From positions 186,001 through 250,000 of the forward strand of contig NZ_CP030287.1 in the NCBI RefSeq assembly GCF_003287935.1: 64,000 nucleotides of DNA, read 5' to 3'. The notes beneath the pieces were generated by a model. The model searched no databases. It saw nothing but the letters and a program-made list of their open reading frames with translations, and was not told the DNA's origin. Positions 36,964-45,841 of the stretch are shown piece after piece; the stretch's first letter is position 1; the number at the start of each line of letters is the position of its first letter. The translations under genes and the position numbers were made by a program. This DNA comes from Streptomyces sp. ICC1. Lineage in GTDB: Bacteria; Actinomycetota; Actinomycetes; Streptomycetales; Streptomycetaceae.

Positions 36964-38286
36964 ATGGAAGGCTTGGAAGGCACCACCGCGTCCGCTCGTC
37001 CGCCCTACGATCCCGCCGACACCGAGCGCTGGGCGACCGAGCCCGACAAACGGCCAGGCCGGACCGCGTTCCAGCGCGACCGCGCCCGCGTGCTGCACTC
37101 CGCCTCCCTGCGCCGGCTCGCCGGGAAGACCCAGGTCGTCACCCCCGGCACGCGTTCCTACGACTGGGACGCCAGCCCCCGCACCCGCCTGACCCACTCC
37201 CTGGAGTGCGCCCAGGTCGGCCGCGAGCTGGGCGCCGCGCTGGGCTGCGATCCCGATCTCGTCGAGGCGGCCTGCCTCTCGCACGACATGGGCCACCCGC
37301 CCTTCGGCCACAACGGCGAGGAGGCGCTCAACGAGTTCGCCAAGGACTGCGGCGGCTTCGAGGGCAACGCCCAGTCGCTGCGCCTGCTGACCCGGCTGGA
37401 GCCCAAGCGGTTCGTCCCCGATCCGGGGAGCGGCGAGCTGGTGAGCGTCGGCCTGAACCTGACCCGGGCCTGCCTGGACGCGGCCACCAAGTACCCCTGG
37501 GCGCGCGGGGACCACCCGACCGAACCGGACTCGGTGAAGTTCGGCGCGTACGAGGACGACCTGCCGGTCTTCGAGTGGCTGCGCCGCGGCGCGCCCGCCG
37601 ACCGCAAGTGCTTCGAGGCGCAGGTCATGGACTGGTCGGACGACGTGGCGTACTCCGTCCACGACTTCGAGGACGGCCTGCACGCCGGCCACCTCGACCC
37701 GAACCTGCTGTTCGCCGAGCCGGAGCGCACCGCGATCTGGCGGGTCGCCATCGGCCGCTACGTGCCCTCCGACACCGAGCCGGAGGAACTGCGCGAGGCG
37801 CTGGACCGGTTGATGGGCGAGGAGTGGTGGCCGCACGGGTACGACGGCTCGGCCGTGGCCCAGGCCCGCCTGAAGGACGCCACCAGCCAGCTGATCGGCC
37901 GCTTCTGCCTGGCCGCCGAGGGGGCGACCCGACAGGCGTACGGAACCGGCCGGCTGACCCGGTACGCGGCGGAGCTGGTGGTTCCGCGCGAAGCGCGCAA
38001 CGAGTGCGCCGTGCTGAAGGCGGTCGCCGACCTGTACGTGATGCAGCGCGACGAGCAGGAGCGCATCCGAGCCGATCAGCGCGTGGTCCTGGCCGAGCTC
38101 GCGGAGGCCCTGAGCGCCCGCGCGCCCGAGGGGCTGGACCCGCAGTTCCGGGCGATCTTCGACGCGGCGCCGGACGACCGGGCCCGCAAACGCGCGGTCG
38201 TCGACCAGATCGCGGCGCTCACGGACGCCTCCGCGCGCTCCCTGCACGCCCGCCTCACGCTGCGCACCCGACGCGCCGAAGGGTGA
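36964..38286 (+). CDS. dgt: Deoxyguanosinetriphosphate triphosphohydrolase-like protein
   Basis: 440-aa HD-domain dNTPase that hydrolyses dGTP (or other dNTPs) to nucleoside and triphosphate. The HD metal ligands are present: [10 protein letters not shown] (His78), [12 protein letters not shown] (His107, Asp108) and the distal Asp in [13 protein letters not shown]. The opening [29 protein letters not shown] is typical of dgt proteins. ATG at 36964 is preferred to the frame opening at 36934. It lies two genes upstream of primase, consistent with a DNA-metabolism neighbourhood. Confidence 0.88.
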   Translation: MEGLEGTTASARPPYDPADTERWATEPDKRPGRTAFQRDRARVLHSASLRRLAGKTQVVTPGTRSYDWDASPRTRLTHSLECAQVGRELGAALGCDPDLVEAACLSHDMGHPPFGHNGEEALNEFAKDCGGFEGNAQSLRLLTRLEPKRFVPDPGSGELVSVGLNLTRACLDAATKYPWARGDHPTEPDSVKFGAYEDDLPVFEWLRRGAPADRKCFEAQVMDWSDDVAYSVHDFEDGLHAGHLDPNLLFAEPERTAIWRVAIGRYVPSDTEPEELREALDRLMGEEWWPHGYDGSAVAQARLKDATSQLIGRFCLAAEGATRQAYGTGRLTRYAAELVVPREARNECAVLKAVADLYVMQRDEQERIRADQRVVLAELAEALSARAPEGLDPQFRAIFDAAPDDRARKRAVVDQIAALTDASARSLHARLTLRTRRAEG

Positions 38287-38379
38287 GCCGATCGGGCCAC
38301 TCCCCCTTCACGGGGCACGCTCAGTGCGGGACGCTCGCATGTGGTCGCATGTGGCGGAGAGGTTATGAGGAGGCATCAG

Positions 38380-39654
38380 GTGGTCGACGCACACCGGACG
38401 TTCGTCATCGTCGGCGCAGGGCTCGCCGGAGCCAAGGCAGCCGAGACGCTGCGTTCCGAGGGGTTCACGGGGCGGGTGATCCTGATCGGCGACGAGCGCG
38501 AGCATCCCTACGAGAGGCCCCCGCTCTCCAAGGGCTACCTGTCGGGCAAGGAGGAGCGTGAGAGCGTCTTCGTCCACGAGCCGTCCTGGTACGCGGCCTC
38601 CGACATCGAGCTGCACCTCGGCCAGCCCGCGGTCCAGCTGGACCGGGAGGCCAAGAAGGTGGTCCTCGGCGACGGCACGGCGCTGCCCTACGACAAGCTG
38701 CTCCTGGCCACCGGAGCCGAGCCGCGCCGGCTCGACATCCCGGGCACCGGCCTGGTCGGGGTGCACCACCTGCGCCGGCTCGCGCACGCCGAGCGGCTGC
38801 GCGGGGCCCTCGCGGGCCTGGGCCGGGACAACGGGCACCTGCTGATCGCGGGCGCCGGCTGGATCGGCCTGGAGGTCGCCGCGGCGGCCCGGGGGTACGG
38901 GGCCGAGGTCACCGTGATCGAGCCGGAGGCGACCCCGCTGCACACGGTGCTGGGCCCGGAGGTCGGCCGGCTCTTCGCCGACCTGCACACCGAGCACGGG
39001 GTCCGCTTCCACTTCGGGGCCCGGCTGACCGAGATCGTCGGGCACGACGGCATGGTCCTGGCAGCCCGCACCGACGACGGCGAGGAGCACCCGGCGCACG
39101 CGGTCCTCGCGGCGATCGGGGCCTCGCCGCGGACCGCCCTGGCGGAGACCTCGGGCCTGGCCCTGGTGGACCGGGAGCACGGCGGCGGGATCGCCGTGGA
39201 CGCCTCGCTGCGCACCTCCGACCCGGACGTCTTCGCGGTCGGCGACGTGGCGGCCGCGCACCACCCCGTGCTGGGGGCCCGGCTGCGGGTGGAGCACTGG
39301 GCGAACGCCCTCAACGGGGGCCCGGCCGCCGCGCGGGCGATGCTGGGGCAGGAGGTCTCGTACGACCGGGTGCCGTACTTCTTCTCCGACCAGTACGACG
39401 TGGGCCTGGAGTACTCGGGGTACGCCCCGGCGGGCGGCTACGACCAGGTGCTCATCCGCGGCGACGTGGGCAAGCGGGAGTTCATCGCCTTCTGGCTCTC
39501 GGACGGCCGGGTCCTGGCCGGGATGAACGTGAACGTGTGGGACGTCACCGAGCACATCCAGGCCCTGATCAGGTCAAAGGCGCCCGTGGACCGCGAGAAA
39601 CTGGCGGATCCATCGATTCCGCTTTCGGCCCTGGTACCGGCGGAGGGGGCCTGA
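38380..39654 (+). CDS. FAD-dependent NAD(P)H ferredoxin/rubredoxin-type reductase
   Basis: 424-aa flavoprotein of the ferredoxin-reductase class. It has the FAD-binding GxGxxG (IVGAGLAGAKAAETLR), the PYERPPLSKGYL motif diagnostic of the family, the NAD(P)-binding IAGAGWIGLEVAAAARGYG and the second FAD motif DVFAVGDVAAAHHP. GTG at 38380 has AGGAGG with 6-nt spacing. The partner ferredoxin or P450 is not nearby. A paralogue is encoded at 47933-49216. Confidence 0.86.
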   Translation: MVDAHRTFVIVGAGLAGAKAAETLRSEGFTGRVILIGDEREHPYERPPLSKGYLSGKEERESVFVHEPSWYAASDIELHLGQPAVQLDREAKKVVLGDGTALPYDKLLLATGAEPRRLDIPGTGLVGVHHLRRLAHAERLRGALAGLGRDNGHLLIAGAGWIGLEVAAAARGYGAEVTVIEPEATPLHTVLGPEVGRLFADLHTEHGVRFHFGARLTEIVGHDGMVLAARTDDGEEHPAHAVLAAIGASPRTALAETSGLALVDREHGGGIAVDASLRTSDPDVFAVGDVAAAHHPVLGARLRVEHWANALNGGPAAARAMLGQEVSYDRVPYFFSDQYDVGLEYSGYAPAGGYDQVLIRGDVGKREFIAFWLSDGRVLAGMNVNVWDVTEHIQALIRSKAPVDREKLADPSIPLSALVPAEGA

Positions 39655-39688
39655 CGGGATTGTCGGTGACCGGCCGTAGACTTCAGGC

Positions 39689-41584
39689 GTGGCAGGACGG
39701 ATCAACGAAGACGACGTGAAGGCGGTACGGGACGCGGTCCCGATCGACGCCGTGGTCTCGGAGTACCTCCAGCTGCGCAACGCCGGCGGCGGCAACCTCA
39801 AGGGCCTCTGCCCCTTCCACGACGAGAAGTCCCCGTCCTTCCAGGTCAGCCCCAGCAAGGGCTTCTACCACTGCTTCGGCTGCCAGGCGGGCGGGGACAC
39901 CCTCGACTTCATCATGAAGATCGACCACCTCTCCTTCTCGGAGGCGGTCGAGCGCCTGGCCGGCACGGCCGGCATCACCCTGCGGTACGAGGAGGGCGGC
40001 TACACCGCCGGCAGCAGCGGACGCGGCGAGCGCATCCGGCTGGTCGAGGCGCACAAGGCGGCCGCCCTCTTCTACATGGACCAGCTCGACAGCGCCGAAG
40101 CGGAGATCGGCCGCAAGTTCCTGGCCGAGCGCGGCTTCGACCAGGCCGCCGCCGCGCACTTCAGCGTCGGCTACAGCCCGGCCGGCTGGGACCACCTGAC
40201 CCGCTTCCTGCGCGGCAAGGGCTTCAGCGACAAGGAACTGATCACCTCGGGCCTGGCCCAGGACAGCCGCAGCGGAAAGCCCATCGACCGCTTCCGCGGC
40301 CGCCTCATGTGGCCCATCCGCGACATCAGCGGCGAGGTCGTCGGCTTCGGCGCGCGCAAGCTGCGCGACGACGACAACGGCCCCAAGTACCTGAACACGC
40401 CCGAGACCTCGATCTACAAGAAGTCCCAGGTGCTGTACGGCATCGACCTGGCCAAGAAGGAGATCGCCAAGACCTCCCGGGCCGTCGTCGTCGAGGGCTA
40501 CACCGATGTGATGGCCTGCCACCTGGCCGGGGTCACCACCGCGATCGCCACCTGTGGCACCGCCTTCGGCGGCGACCACATCAAGATCCTGCGCCGCCTG
40601 CTCATGGACAACGCGACCGCCGAGGTGATCTTCACCTTCGACGGCGACTCGGCCGGGCAGAAGGCCGCACTGCGCGCCTTCGAGGACGACCAGAAGTTCG
40701 CCGCCGAGACCTCCATCACCATCGCCCCGGACGGCATGGACCCCTGCGACCTGCGCCTGGCCCAGGGCGACGCGGCCGTGTCCGGACTGGTCGAGGCCCG
40801 CACGCCGCTGTTCGAGTTCGCGCTGCGGCACATCGTCTCCCGGCACAACCTGGAGAATCCGGCGGGGCGGGCGGCCGCGCTGGAAGAAGCCGCCCCGATC
40901 ATCAAGAAGATCAAGAACATCGGGATCCAGCACGAGTCCGCGGTCCAGCTCGCCGGCATGCTCGGCATGCGCGACGAGCAGTTCGTGGTCAAGCGGATCG
41001 CCCAGCTGGACCGCTGGTCCCGGGACCGGGGGAACCAGCCCCAGCAGCAGCGCCGGGGCCACTCCTACGAGGACATCGCCGCGCCGGCCGCCACGCCCTC
41101 GGGCCCCGCGCTGAACCTGCGCAGCCCCTCCCACATCACCGAGCGCGAGCTGCTCAAGCTGGCGCTGCAGCGCCCGGCGCTGGTCTCCCCCGCCTTCGAC
41201 GCGTACGGGATGGACGAGTTCACCGCCCCGCCCTACGCGGCCGTCCGCCAGGCCATCCAGGACGCCGGCGGCGCCTCCCTGGGCACCGAGGACTATGTGA
41301 TCCGGGTCCGGGAGGCCGCGCCGAACGACACCGTCCGCGCACTGGTCACCGAGCTCGTCGTCGAGGCCATCCACGCGAAGACGGTCGACGAGGTCTACGC
41401 CGGGGTCCAGCTGGTCCAGGTCCGGCTCCGCGCGGTCGACCGCCGGGTGCACGAGATCCAGGGCACGATGGCCCGCCTCGGCCCGCAGGCCCCGCCGGAG
41501 CAGCTGGCGGCGGTCCAGGAGGAGCTGTGGGTCCTCCAGCAGTACGGGCGGCGCCTGCGCAACCGGGGCGCGGAAGGCCTGTAG
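39689..41584 (+). CDS. dnaG: DNA primase
   Basis: 631-aa replicative primase that makes RNA primers at the fork. The zinc-binding domain (CPFHDEKSPSF...FYHCFGC; Cys41, His44, Cys62, Cys65), the RNA-polymerase basic motif, the TOPRIM motifs (VVVEGYTDVMACHLAG and FTFDGDSAGQKAA) and a C-terminal helicase-interaction domain are all in place. Length is normal for actinobacteria. A hairpin follows at 41602. Confidence 0.96.
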   Translation: MAGRINEDDVKAVRDAVPIDAVVSEYLQLRNAGGGNLKGLCPFHDEKSPSFQVSPSKGFYHCFGCQAGGDTLDFIMKIDHLSFSEAVERLAGTAGITLRYEEGGYTAGSSGRGERIRLVEAHKAAALFYMDQLDSAEAEIGRKFLAERGFDQAAAAHFSVGYSPAGWDHLTRFLRGKGFSDKELITSGLAQDSRSGKPIDRFRGRLMWPIRDISGEVVGFGARKLRDDDNGPKYLNTPETSIYKKSQVLYGIDLAKKEIAKTSRAVVVEGYTDVMACHLAGVTTAIATCGTAFGGDHIKILRRLLMDNATAEVIFTFDGDSAGQKAALRAFEDDQKFAAETSITIAPDGMDPCDLRLAQGDAAVSGLVEARTPLFEFALRHIVSRHNLENPAGRAAALEEAAPIIKKIKNIGIQHESAVQLAGMLGMRDEQFVVKRIAQLDRWSRDRGNQPQQQRRGHSYEDIAAPAATPSGPALNLRSPSHITERELLKLALQRPALVSPAFDAYGMDEFTAPPYAAVRQAIQDAGGASLGTEDYVIRVREAAPNDTVRALVTELVVEAIHAKTVDEVYAGVQLVQVRLRAVDRRVHEIQGTMARLGPQAPPEQLAAVQEELWVLQQYGRRLRNRGAEGL

Positions 41585-41601
41585 TACGGGGCCCAGCGGT
41601 A

Positions 41602-41624
41602 CGGGGCCTTCGCACAAGGCCCCG
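41602..41624 (+). terminator. Terminator after dnaG
   Basis: Nine-bp perfect stem CGGGGCCTT/AAGGCCCCG with a 5-nt loop, 18 nt after the stop codon. Confidence 0.75.
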
Positions 41625-41668
41625 GAACGGCGTCGCGGCGACAGCGGCCCTGCCCCTATGCTCCGCCG

Positions 41669-42481
41669 GTGACCACAGTGAACACGGCGCTCGCCGAGAT
41701 CCTCGAACGCCCCGACCAGGGGACGGCCGACTCCGGCGACGGGCCTCTCATCGCGGCCCTCCTCGACGGCGGAGTCTTCGTACCGGTGGACGCCAAGGGC
41801 TCCGTGGTGTTCCTCGCGGAGGACGAAGGACCGGGCCTCCCCGGGTACGTCAGCGCGGAATGCCTCGCCGAGGACCTCCCCGAGGCGGCGGGCGCCGTCC
41901 ACTGCGACGCCATGCGGCTGCACGACATCCTGCGGCAGACGAAGGCCGTGAAGATGATCGTCTCCTCCCCGGCCGGATGGGCCAAGATCCCCTCCGACAT
42001 GCTGCTCGACGCCCTCCGGCAGGGGACCCGCCTGACGGAGGGGCGGTCGGTCATGCTCGGCTGGTCGACCCGCCCCCTGGCCCTGGCCCTGCGGGACGCA
42101 CTGCGGGCGCGGCTGCTGGACTTCCCCGGGATCGAGACCGTGTGGATCGCGGACGCCTGCTGGGAGCACTCCGGCGTGGAACAGCTGCTGGTGCACCTGG
42201 CCGTCGGTGCGGACGCCCCGCCCGAGGCCGCCTCGCGGCTGATGGAGGCGGTGATGTCCGAGGACGTCACCGTCGGCGACGGCGACCCCGCCGTGGCCTC
42301 GATCGTCCTCGATCCCGTCGCGCAGGCCGACCAGGTCCGCCACCTCGACTCCCTGGGCCTGGACACCCTGCGCGCGGACCACGCGCGGCGGCGCGTCGAG
42401 GTCGTCTCCCGCGAGTTCGACGCCGCCCCGCCGGCCCCCGCGCCCGAGCCCCGTCCCCGGCGCTGGTGGCGGCGGCCCTGA
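41669..42481 (+). CDS. SseB-like hypothetical protein, 270 aa
   Basis: Soluble protein whose N-terminal third resembles the SseB N-terminal domain (LIAALLDGGVFVPVDAKGSVVFLAEDEGPGLPGYVSAE); the rest is unassigned, with a Pro-rich tail ending RRWWRRP. SseB proteins were named for serine sensitivity, and their molecular role is unclear. A MITE begins 5 bp after its stop codon, so the downstream region was a transposition target. Confidence 0.6.
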   Translation: MTTVNTALAEILERPDQGTADSGDGPLIAALLDGGVFVPVDAKGSVVFLAEDEGPGLPGYVSAECLAEDLPEAAGAVHCDAMRLHDILRQTKAVKMIVSSPAGWAKIPSDMLLDALRQGTRLTEGRSVMLGWSTRPLALALRDALRARLLDFPGIETVWIADACWEHSGVEQLLVHLAVGADAPPEAASRLMEAVMSEDVTVGDGDPAVASIVLDPVAQADQVRHLDSLGLDTLRADHARRRVEVVSREFDAAPPAPAPEPRPRRWWRRP

Positions 42482-42485
42482 CTCG

Positions 42486-42652
42486 CCTAGTGCTGTGGCC
42501 GGGAAGGTTTGCCGGGTCGCGGTGTCCGGTGCGGTGCCTCGCAAGGCGGAGGGCCGCCGCTTGTACTGGACGTACTTCGGTGGTCCGACAACGCGGCGAG
42601 GTGCCGTGCCGGGCGGCGCGACCCGGTGGACCTTTCCGGTCACAGCACTAGG
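42486..42652. mobile_element. MITE with long terminal inverted repeats
   Basis: 167-bp palindromic element. Its outer ends CCTAGTGCTGTG/CACAGCACTAGG are perfect inverted repeats, and pairing continues inward for over 50 bp with scattered mismatches (GCGGTGCCTCGC against GCGAGGTGCCGTGC). CTAG at both ends is consistent with TA target duplication as in IS630-type elements. There is no transposase, so it must be mobilised in trans. Confidence 0.75.
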
Positions 42653-42730
42653 TGTTCCGTCCCGGGAGGTTGTGGACGGGTGAGCCAGGTCTCGGCTGAG
42701 GGATCTTGAAGGGGTGTGACCCGGATACGT

Positions 42731-42757
42731 CAGAAACCCGCCAGAACTTGATCTTGG
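42731..42757 (+). repeat. 27-bp inverted repeat, left copy
   Basis: Perfect reverse complement of 44501-44527. The pair encloses the quinone reductase gene and the Tn3 relic. A separate 14-bp inverted repeat, GTCGGGGATCTTGG/CCAAGATCCCCGAC (42778-42791, 42828-42841), lies just inside and may terminate the reductase transcript. Confidence 0.85.
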
Positions 42758-42855
42758 CCTGCTGAGTGCCTGACGGTGTCGGGGATCTTGGCGATGACGG
42801 TCGGCCATGCCCTCGACATCTCAGTCTCCAAGATCCCCGACCTCGTCACCCGCGA

Positions 42856-43866
42856 TCAGCTCTGCGTCTCCTCGCGGCGTCCAATAGCGGCCGCATCGGG
42901 TACGACGAGCAGCTTGCCGGTGGTACGCCGAGCCTCCAGATCGCTGTGGGCCTGGGCGGCCTCGGACAATGCGTAGCGGCCCGTTACGGTGACCTCAAGC
43001 GCCTTGGAGCGCACCCACTCGAACACATCGGCGGCCCGTCGGAGCAGTTCGGACCGATCGGCGATGAAGTCCCCGAGGCTGGGCCGGATCAGGGTCAGCG
43101 AACCGCCGTGGGCGAGCCGAATCGGATCAAACGGCGGCACGGCACCACTTGCCGCGCCGAAGAGCACGAGATGGCCGCGGGTTCGCAGGCTGGCGAGGCT
43201 CGCATCGAAGGTGTGCGCGCCGACGCCGTCGAAGACAACCGGCAGTCCCTGACCGCCGTTGAGCCGCCTCACTTCGGCTGCGAGATCGTCGACTGCGGAG
43301 GAAAGGATCACCTCAGCGGCCCCGGCACGCTTCGCCAGCTCGGCCTTCGCCGTGGTCGACGTCGTGCCGATCACCCTGCCGCCGAGATGGGTGATGAGCT
43401 GGGTCAAAAGCAGCCCCATGCCACCAGCAGCCGCATGCACGAGCACCGTGTCGCCCCCCTGAACCGGGTAGGCGTCCTTGACGAGATAGTGCGCGGTCAT
43501 GCCTTGGAGGAGCACGGCGGCGGCTGTCTCGAAGCCGATATCGTCGGGCAGCGGCACCAGCCGGGAGGAGTCCACGACGGCCCGCTCGGCATACGTGCCG
43601 GGAATCTCCACCCAACCGACCCGGTCCCCGACTGCGACGTCAGCGACGCCGGGTCCAACTTCGACGACCGTGCCGGCGCCCTCAGCGCCCGGGGTGAAGG
43701 GCAGCGGGAGGCTGTACCGGCCTTCGCGGTGGTAGACGTCGAGGAAGTTGACCCCGGATGCGGCGACCTCCACGACCGCCTCGCCCGGACCCGGCCGCGG
43801 CTGGTCCACCTCGGCCTCCTGCAGCACCTCGGGACCGCCCACTTCGTACACCTGAATCGCTCGCAT
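42856..43866 (-). CDS. NADPH:quinone oxidoreductase (zinc-independent MDR)
   Basis: 336-aa medium-chain reductase catalysing NADPH-dependent reduction of quinones or enones. The GroES-like N-terminal domain (GPGEAVVEVAASGVNFLDVYHREGRY) and the nucleotide motif AAAGGMGLLLTQL are present, and the structural-zinc cysteines of alcohol dehydrogenases are absent. ATG at 43866 has GGAGG 3 nt upstream, close for a ribosome site. It sits between 27-bp inverted repeats in the transposon graveyard, so horizontal acquisition as cargo is plausible. Confidence 0.87.
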   Translation of the reverse strand: MRAIQVYEVGGPEVLQEAEVDQPRPGPGEAVVEVAASGVNFLDVYHREGRYSLPLPFTPGAEGAGTVVEVGPGVADVAVGDRVGWVEIPGTYAERAVVDSSRLVPLPDDIGFETAAAVLLQGMTAHYLVKDAYPVQGGDTVLVHAAAGGMGLLLTQLITHLGGRVIGTTSTTAKAELAKRAGAAEVILSSAVDDLAAEVRRLNGGQGLPVVFDGVGAHTFDASLASLRTRGHLVLFGAASGAVPPFDPIRLAHGGSLTLIRPSLGDFIADRSELLRRAADVFEWVRSKALEVTVTGRYALSEAAQAHSDLEARRTTGKLLVVPDAAAIGRREETQS

Positions 43867-43876
43867 GGCCCTCCAA

Positions 43877-43950
43877 TAACGGCTCATCCCCCACCAACCC
43901 CGTTGATGGCGATTAACGGCTCATCCCCCACCAACCCCGTTGAGGGCGAT
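43877..43950. repeat. 37-bp tandem direct repeat, two units
   Basis: Units 43877-43913 and 43914-43950 differ by one base. They lie between the quinone reductase start and the Tn3 transposase relic. Read on the minus strand, each contains a GGGG-led segment reminiscent of Tn3-type ends. Confidence 0.8.
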
Positions 43951-44361
43951 CCGATTCCCGGCAAGCGGACCAGCCCGCCGCCCCCGCCGAGAGCTGAGAC
44001 GCCTGCTTTGCACCCGGGTCTGGGACAGGAGACCGAGGCCGTCAAGGGTCGACGAATGCACCACCGGCCGCTTCCGCACCGCCGTACGGCCACCCACCCG
44101 CACCGGCGTAGCCTCCGGCAGCTCCACCGCGCGGCGCACGAAATCGACCACCGCCTCCGGATACTCCTCCGGCCTCGGGAACCGGCCCATCCGCTGGTAC
44201 GACTTCAACGCCAGCAGCAGGGCCAGCTGATCTCCATCCGCGTCCATCCGCTCCGCCGCCCACGCCGCCTCCTCCCGCGTCGGCGCGAAGAACAGATGCA
44301 GCTCATGCGTACTGACCAGCCGCTTGAAACGCGGATACGCAGTCCGCTCGATCGAAGTCAT
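43921..44361 (-). pseudogene. Tn3-family transposase N-terminal relic (DUF4158)
   Basis: Only the first ~100 residues of a Tn3-type TnpA remain: MTSIERTAYPRFKRL..., APTREEAAWAAERMDADGDQLALLLALKSYQRMGRFPRPEEYPEAVVDFVRRA. The typical protein is about 1,000 aa. Downstream codons become Arg/Gly-rich and end inside the 37-bp repeat, so the rest was deleted. Confidence 0.75.
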
Positions 44362-44500
44362 CCCCACGCCCCGCAAGATCCGGCAGCCAACGACGTTCCA
44401 GGCACCCGCGCCGCATCGTGCCGCCCGAGGTCATGCCGCGAGGCAGAAGGCCCGTAGCCACGACAGCCCAACGCATGACGTGGTAAACCACCGGCTCAAC

Positions 44501-44527
44501 CCAAGATCAAGTTCTGGCGGGTTTCTG
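44501..44527 (-). repeat. 27-bp inverted repeat, right copy
   Basis: Reverse complement of 42731-42757 without a mismatch. It abuts the truncated IS481 transposase, and the flanking few bases are also partly shared. Confidence 0.85.
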
Positions 44528-44588
44528 CCGTACCGACCCGGACCGAACACCGGATCATCAAGGTCCGCCTCCTGCGCCGCTGGGGACC

Positions 44589-45094
44589 GGCCCGGCGGAC
44601 ACAAGGTCCGGGGTCGGCAAGCGGGCCGCAAGACCCGCAGGAACGCTGGCTACAGCTACCTGCACACCGCCGTCGACGACCACTCCCGCCTCGCCTACAG
44701 CGAGATCCACGCGGACGAGAAGAAGGAGACCGCCACCGCCTTCTGGCAACGGCCCCACGCCTTCTTCACCGGCGCTGGGATCACCGTCGAACGGGTTCTG
44801 ACCGACAACGGCTCCTGCTACCGCTCACGCGACTGGCGCGACAGCCTGGCGGCGGCCGGGATCACCCACAAACGAACCCGGCCCTACCGGCCCCAGACCA
44901 ACGGCAAGGTCGAACGCTTCAACCGCACCCTGCTCGACGAATGGGCCTACGCCCGCCCCTACCGGTCAGACATCGAACGCCGCGAAGCGTTCCCCGGCTG
45001 GCTCCACTCCTACAATCACCACCGCGGACACACCGCACTCGCAGGCAAACCACCCGCGAGCCGCGTCCCCAACCTAACGAGGCAACACACCTAG
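44589..45094 (+). pseudogene. IS481-family transposase, C-terminal relic
   Basis: Integrase-core fragment of ~168 residues. The DDE residues survive (YLHTAVDDHSRLAYSEIHADEKKETA; ERVLTDNGSCYRS; RPQTNGKVERFNRTLLDEW), and the C-terminus ends naturally at PASRVPNLTRQHT. The N-terminal HTH half is missing; upstream sequence is unrelated and leads into the 27-bp repeat. Confidence 0.85.
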
Positions 45095-45147
45095 GGCGTC
45101 TCTTTCGGATCTTGCCGGGCCGACAAGATCCAAAAGAGACGGCCTAG
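45091..45147. repeat. 57-bp CTAG-flanked palindrome, MITE-like or IS-end relic and terminator
   Basis: Arms of 24 bp (45091-45114, 45124-45147) match at 22 positions, with a 9-nt loop; both ends read CTAG. The right arm supplies the TAG stop of the convergent GGCT gene. It probably also terminates transcription from both sides. Confidence 0.7.
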
Positions 45148-45656
45148 CGGCGCAGCCAGTCGCCGCCGGGGATCTGCCTGCCGGAGCGGGCGAGGCGGCG
45201 GGCCAGTGGGGTCGCCGCCAGGTAGACCCAGGCACGGACCGGGGTGCCGTCGGGGAGCAGGGCCTCGCGGGCGGTGCGGTCGTAGATGTTGCCGGGGCTG
45301 CCGGGGCCCTCGTACTCCTCCAGCAGATCGAGCGCGACGAGGAGTTCCCCGTAGGCGCCCGGGGCCGGGGTGATCAGCTCCCCGGCCACGGCGGAGCCCG
45401 GGCGGTCGACGGCGTAGGGGTATCCGGGGCCCTCGTACAGCGCCGCGTCCGGCAGGCGGGCGGGCTCCTCGGCGGCCGTGCGGCCGCGCAGGAACAGGTC
45501 GTGGTTGACCTCGCCCGGCCGCAAGGTCCCGTAGACGAAGAAGGGCAGCTCCGGCAGTTCCTCCGCCGCGCGGATCCCGGCGCGGGTCCCGGCACGGAGC
45601 TCCCCCGGGGGAATCGTTCCTTCGCCGTGGCCTTCCGGCCGATCGGCCGATGTCAT
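45144..45656 (-). CDS. Gamma-glutamylcyclotransferase-fold protein
   Basis: 170-aa GGCT-like enzyme. FFVYGTLRPGEVNHDLF is the substrate-loop signature, and LLEEYEGPGSPGNIYDRT carries the catalytic-acid region. Such enzymes release 5-oxoproline from gamma-glutamyl peptides. Its TAG stop lies in a palindromic mobile-element relic, so the last residues may have been altered by that insertion. Confidence 0.8.
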   Translation of the reverse strand: MTSADRPEGHGEGTIPPGELRAGTRAGIRAAEELPELPFFVYGTLRPGEVNHDLFLRGRTAAEEPARLPDAALYEGPGYPYAVDRPGSAVAGELITPAPGAYGELLVALDLLEEYEGPGSPGNIYDRTAREALLPDGTPVRAWVYLAATPLARRLARSGRQIPGGDWLRR

Positions 45657-45841
45657 GCGGCCCTCCCTCGACTCACAGTGGGCTGTCCCGCGGCTCCCGG
45701 CCGGCCGACGCCGGGGCGAAGGTCCCGAGTTCGGCGGCGCGGGCCCCCGTACGCACCGCTGTTACACAACCTCCCGACGCCCGTGACCGACGCCGTCTAC
45801 CGTCAGTCTGCCTCCTCCCCCCACCCCACGGTTCCGCCCCC

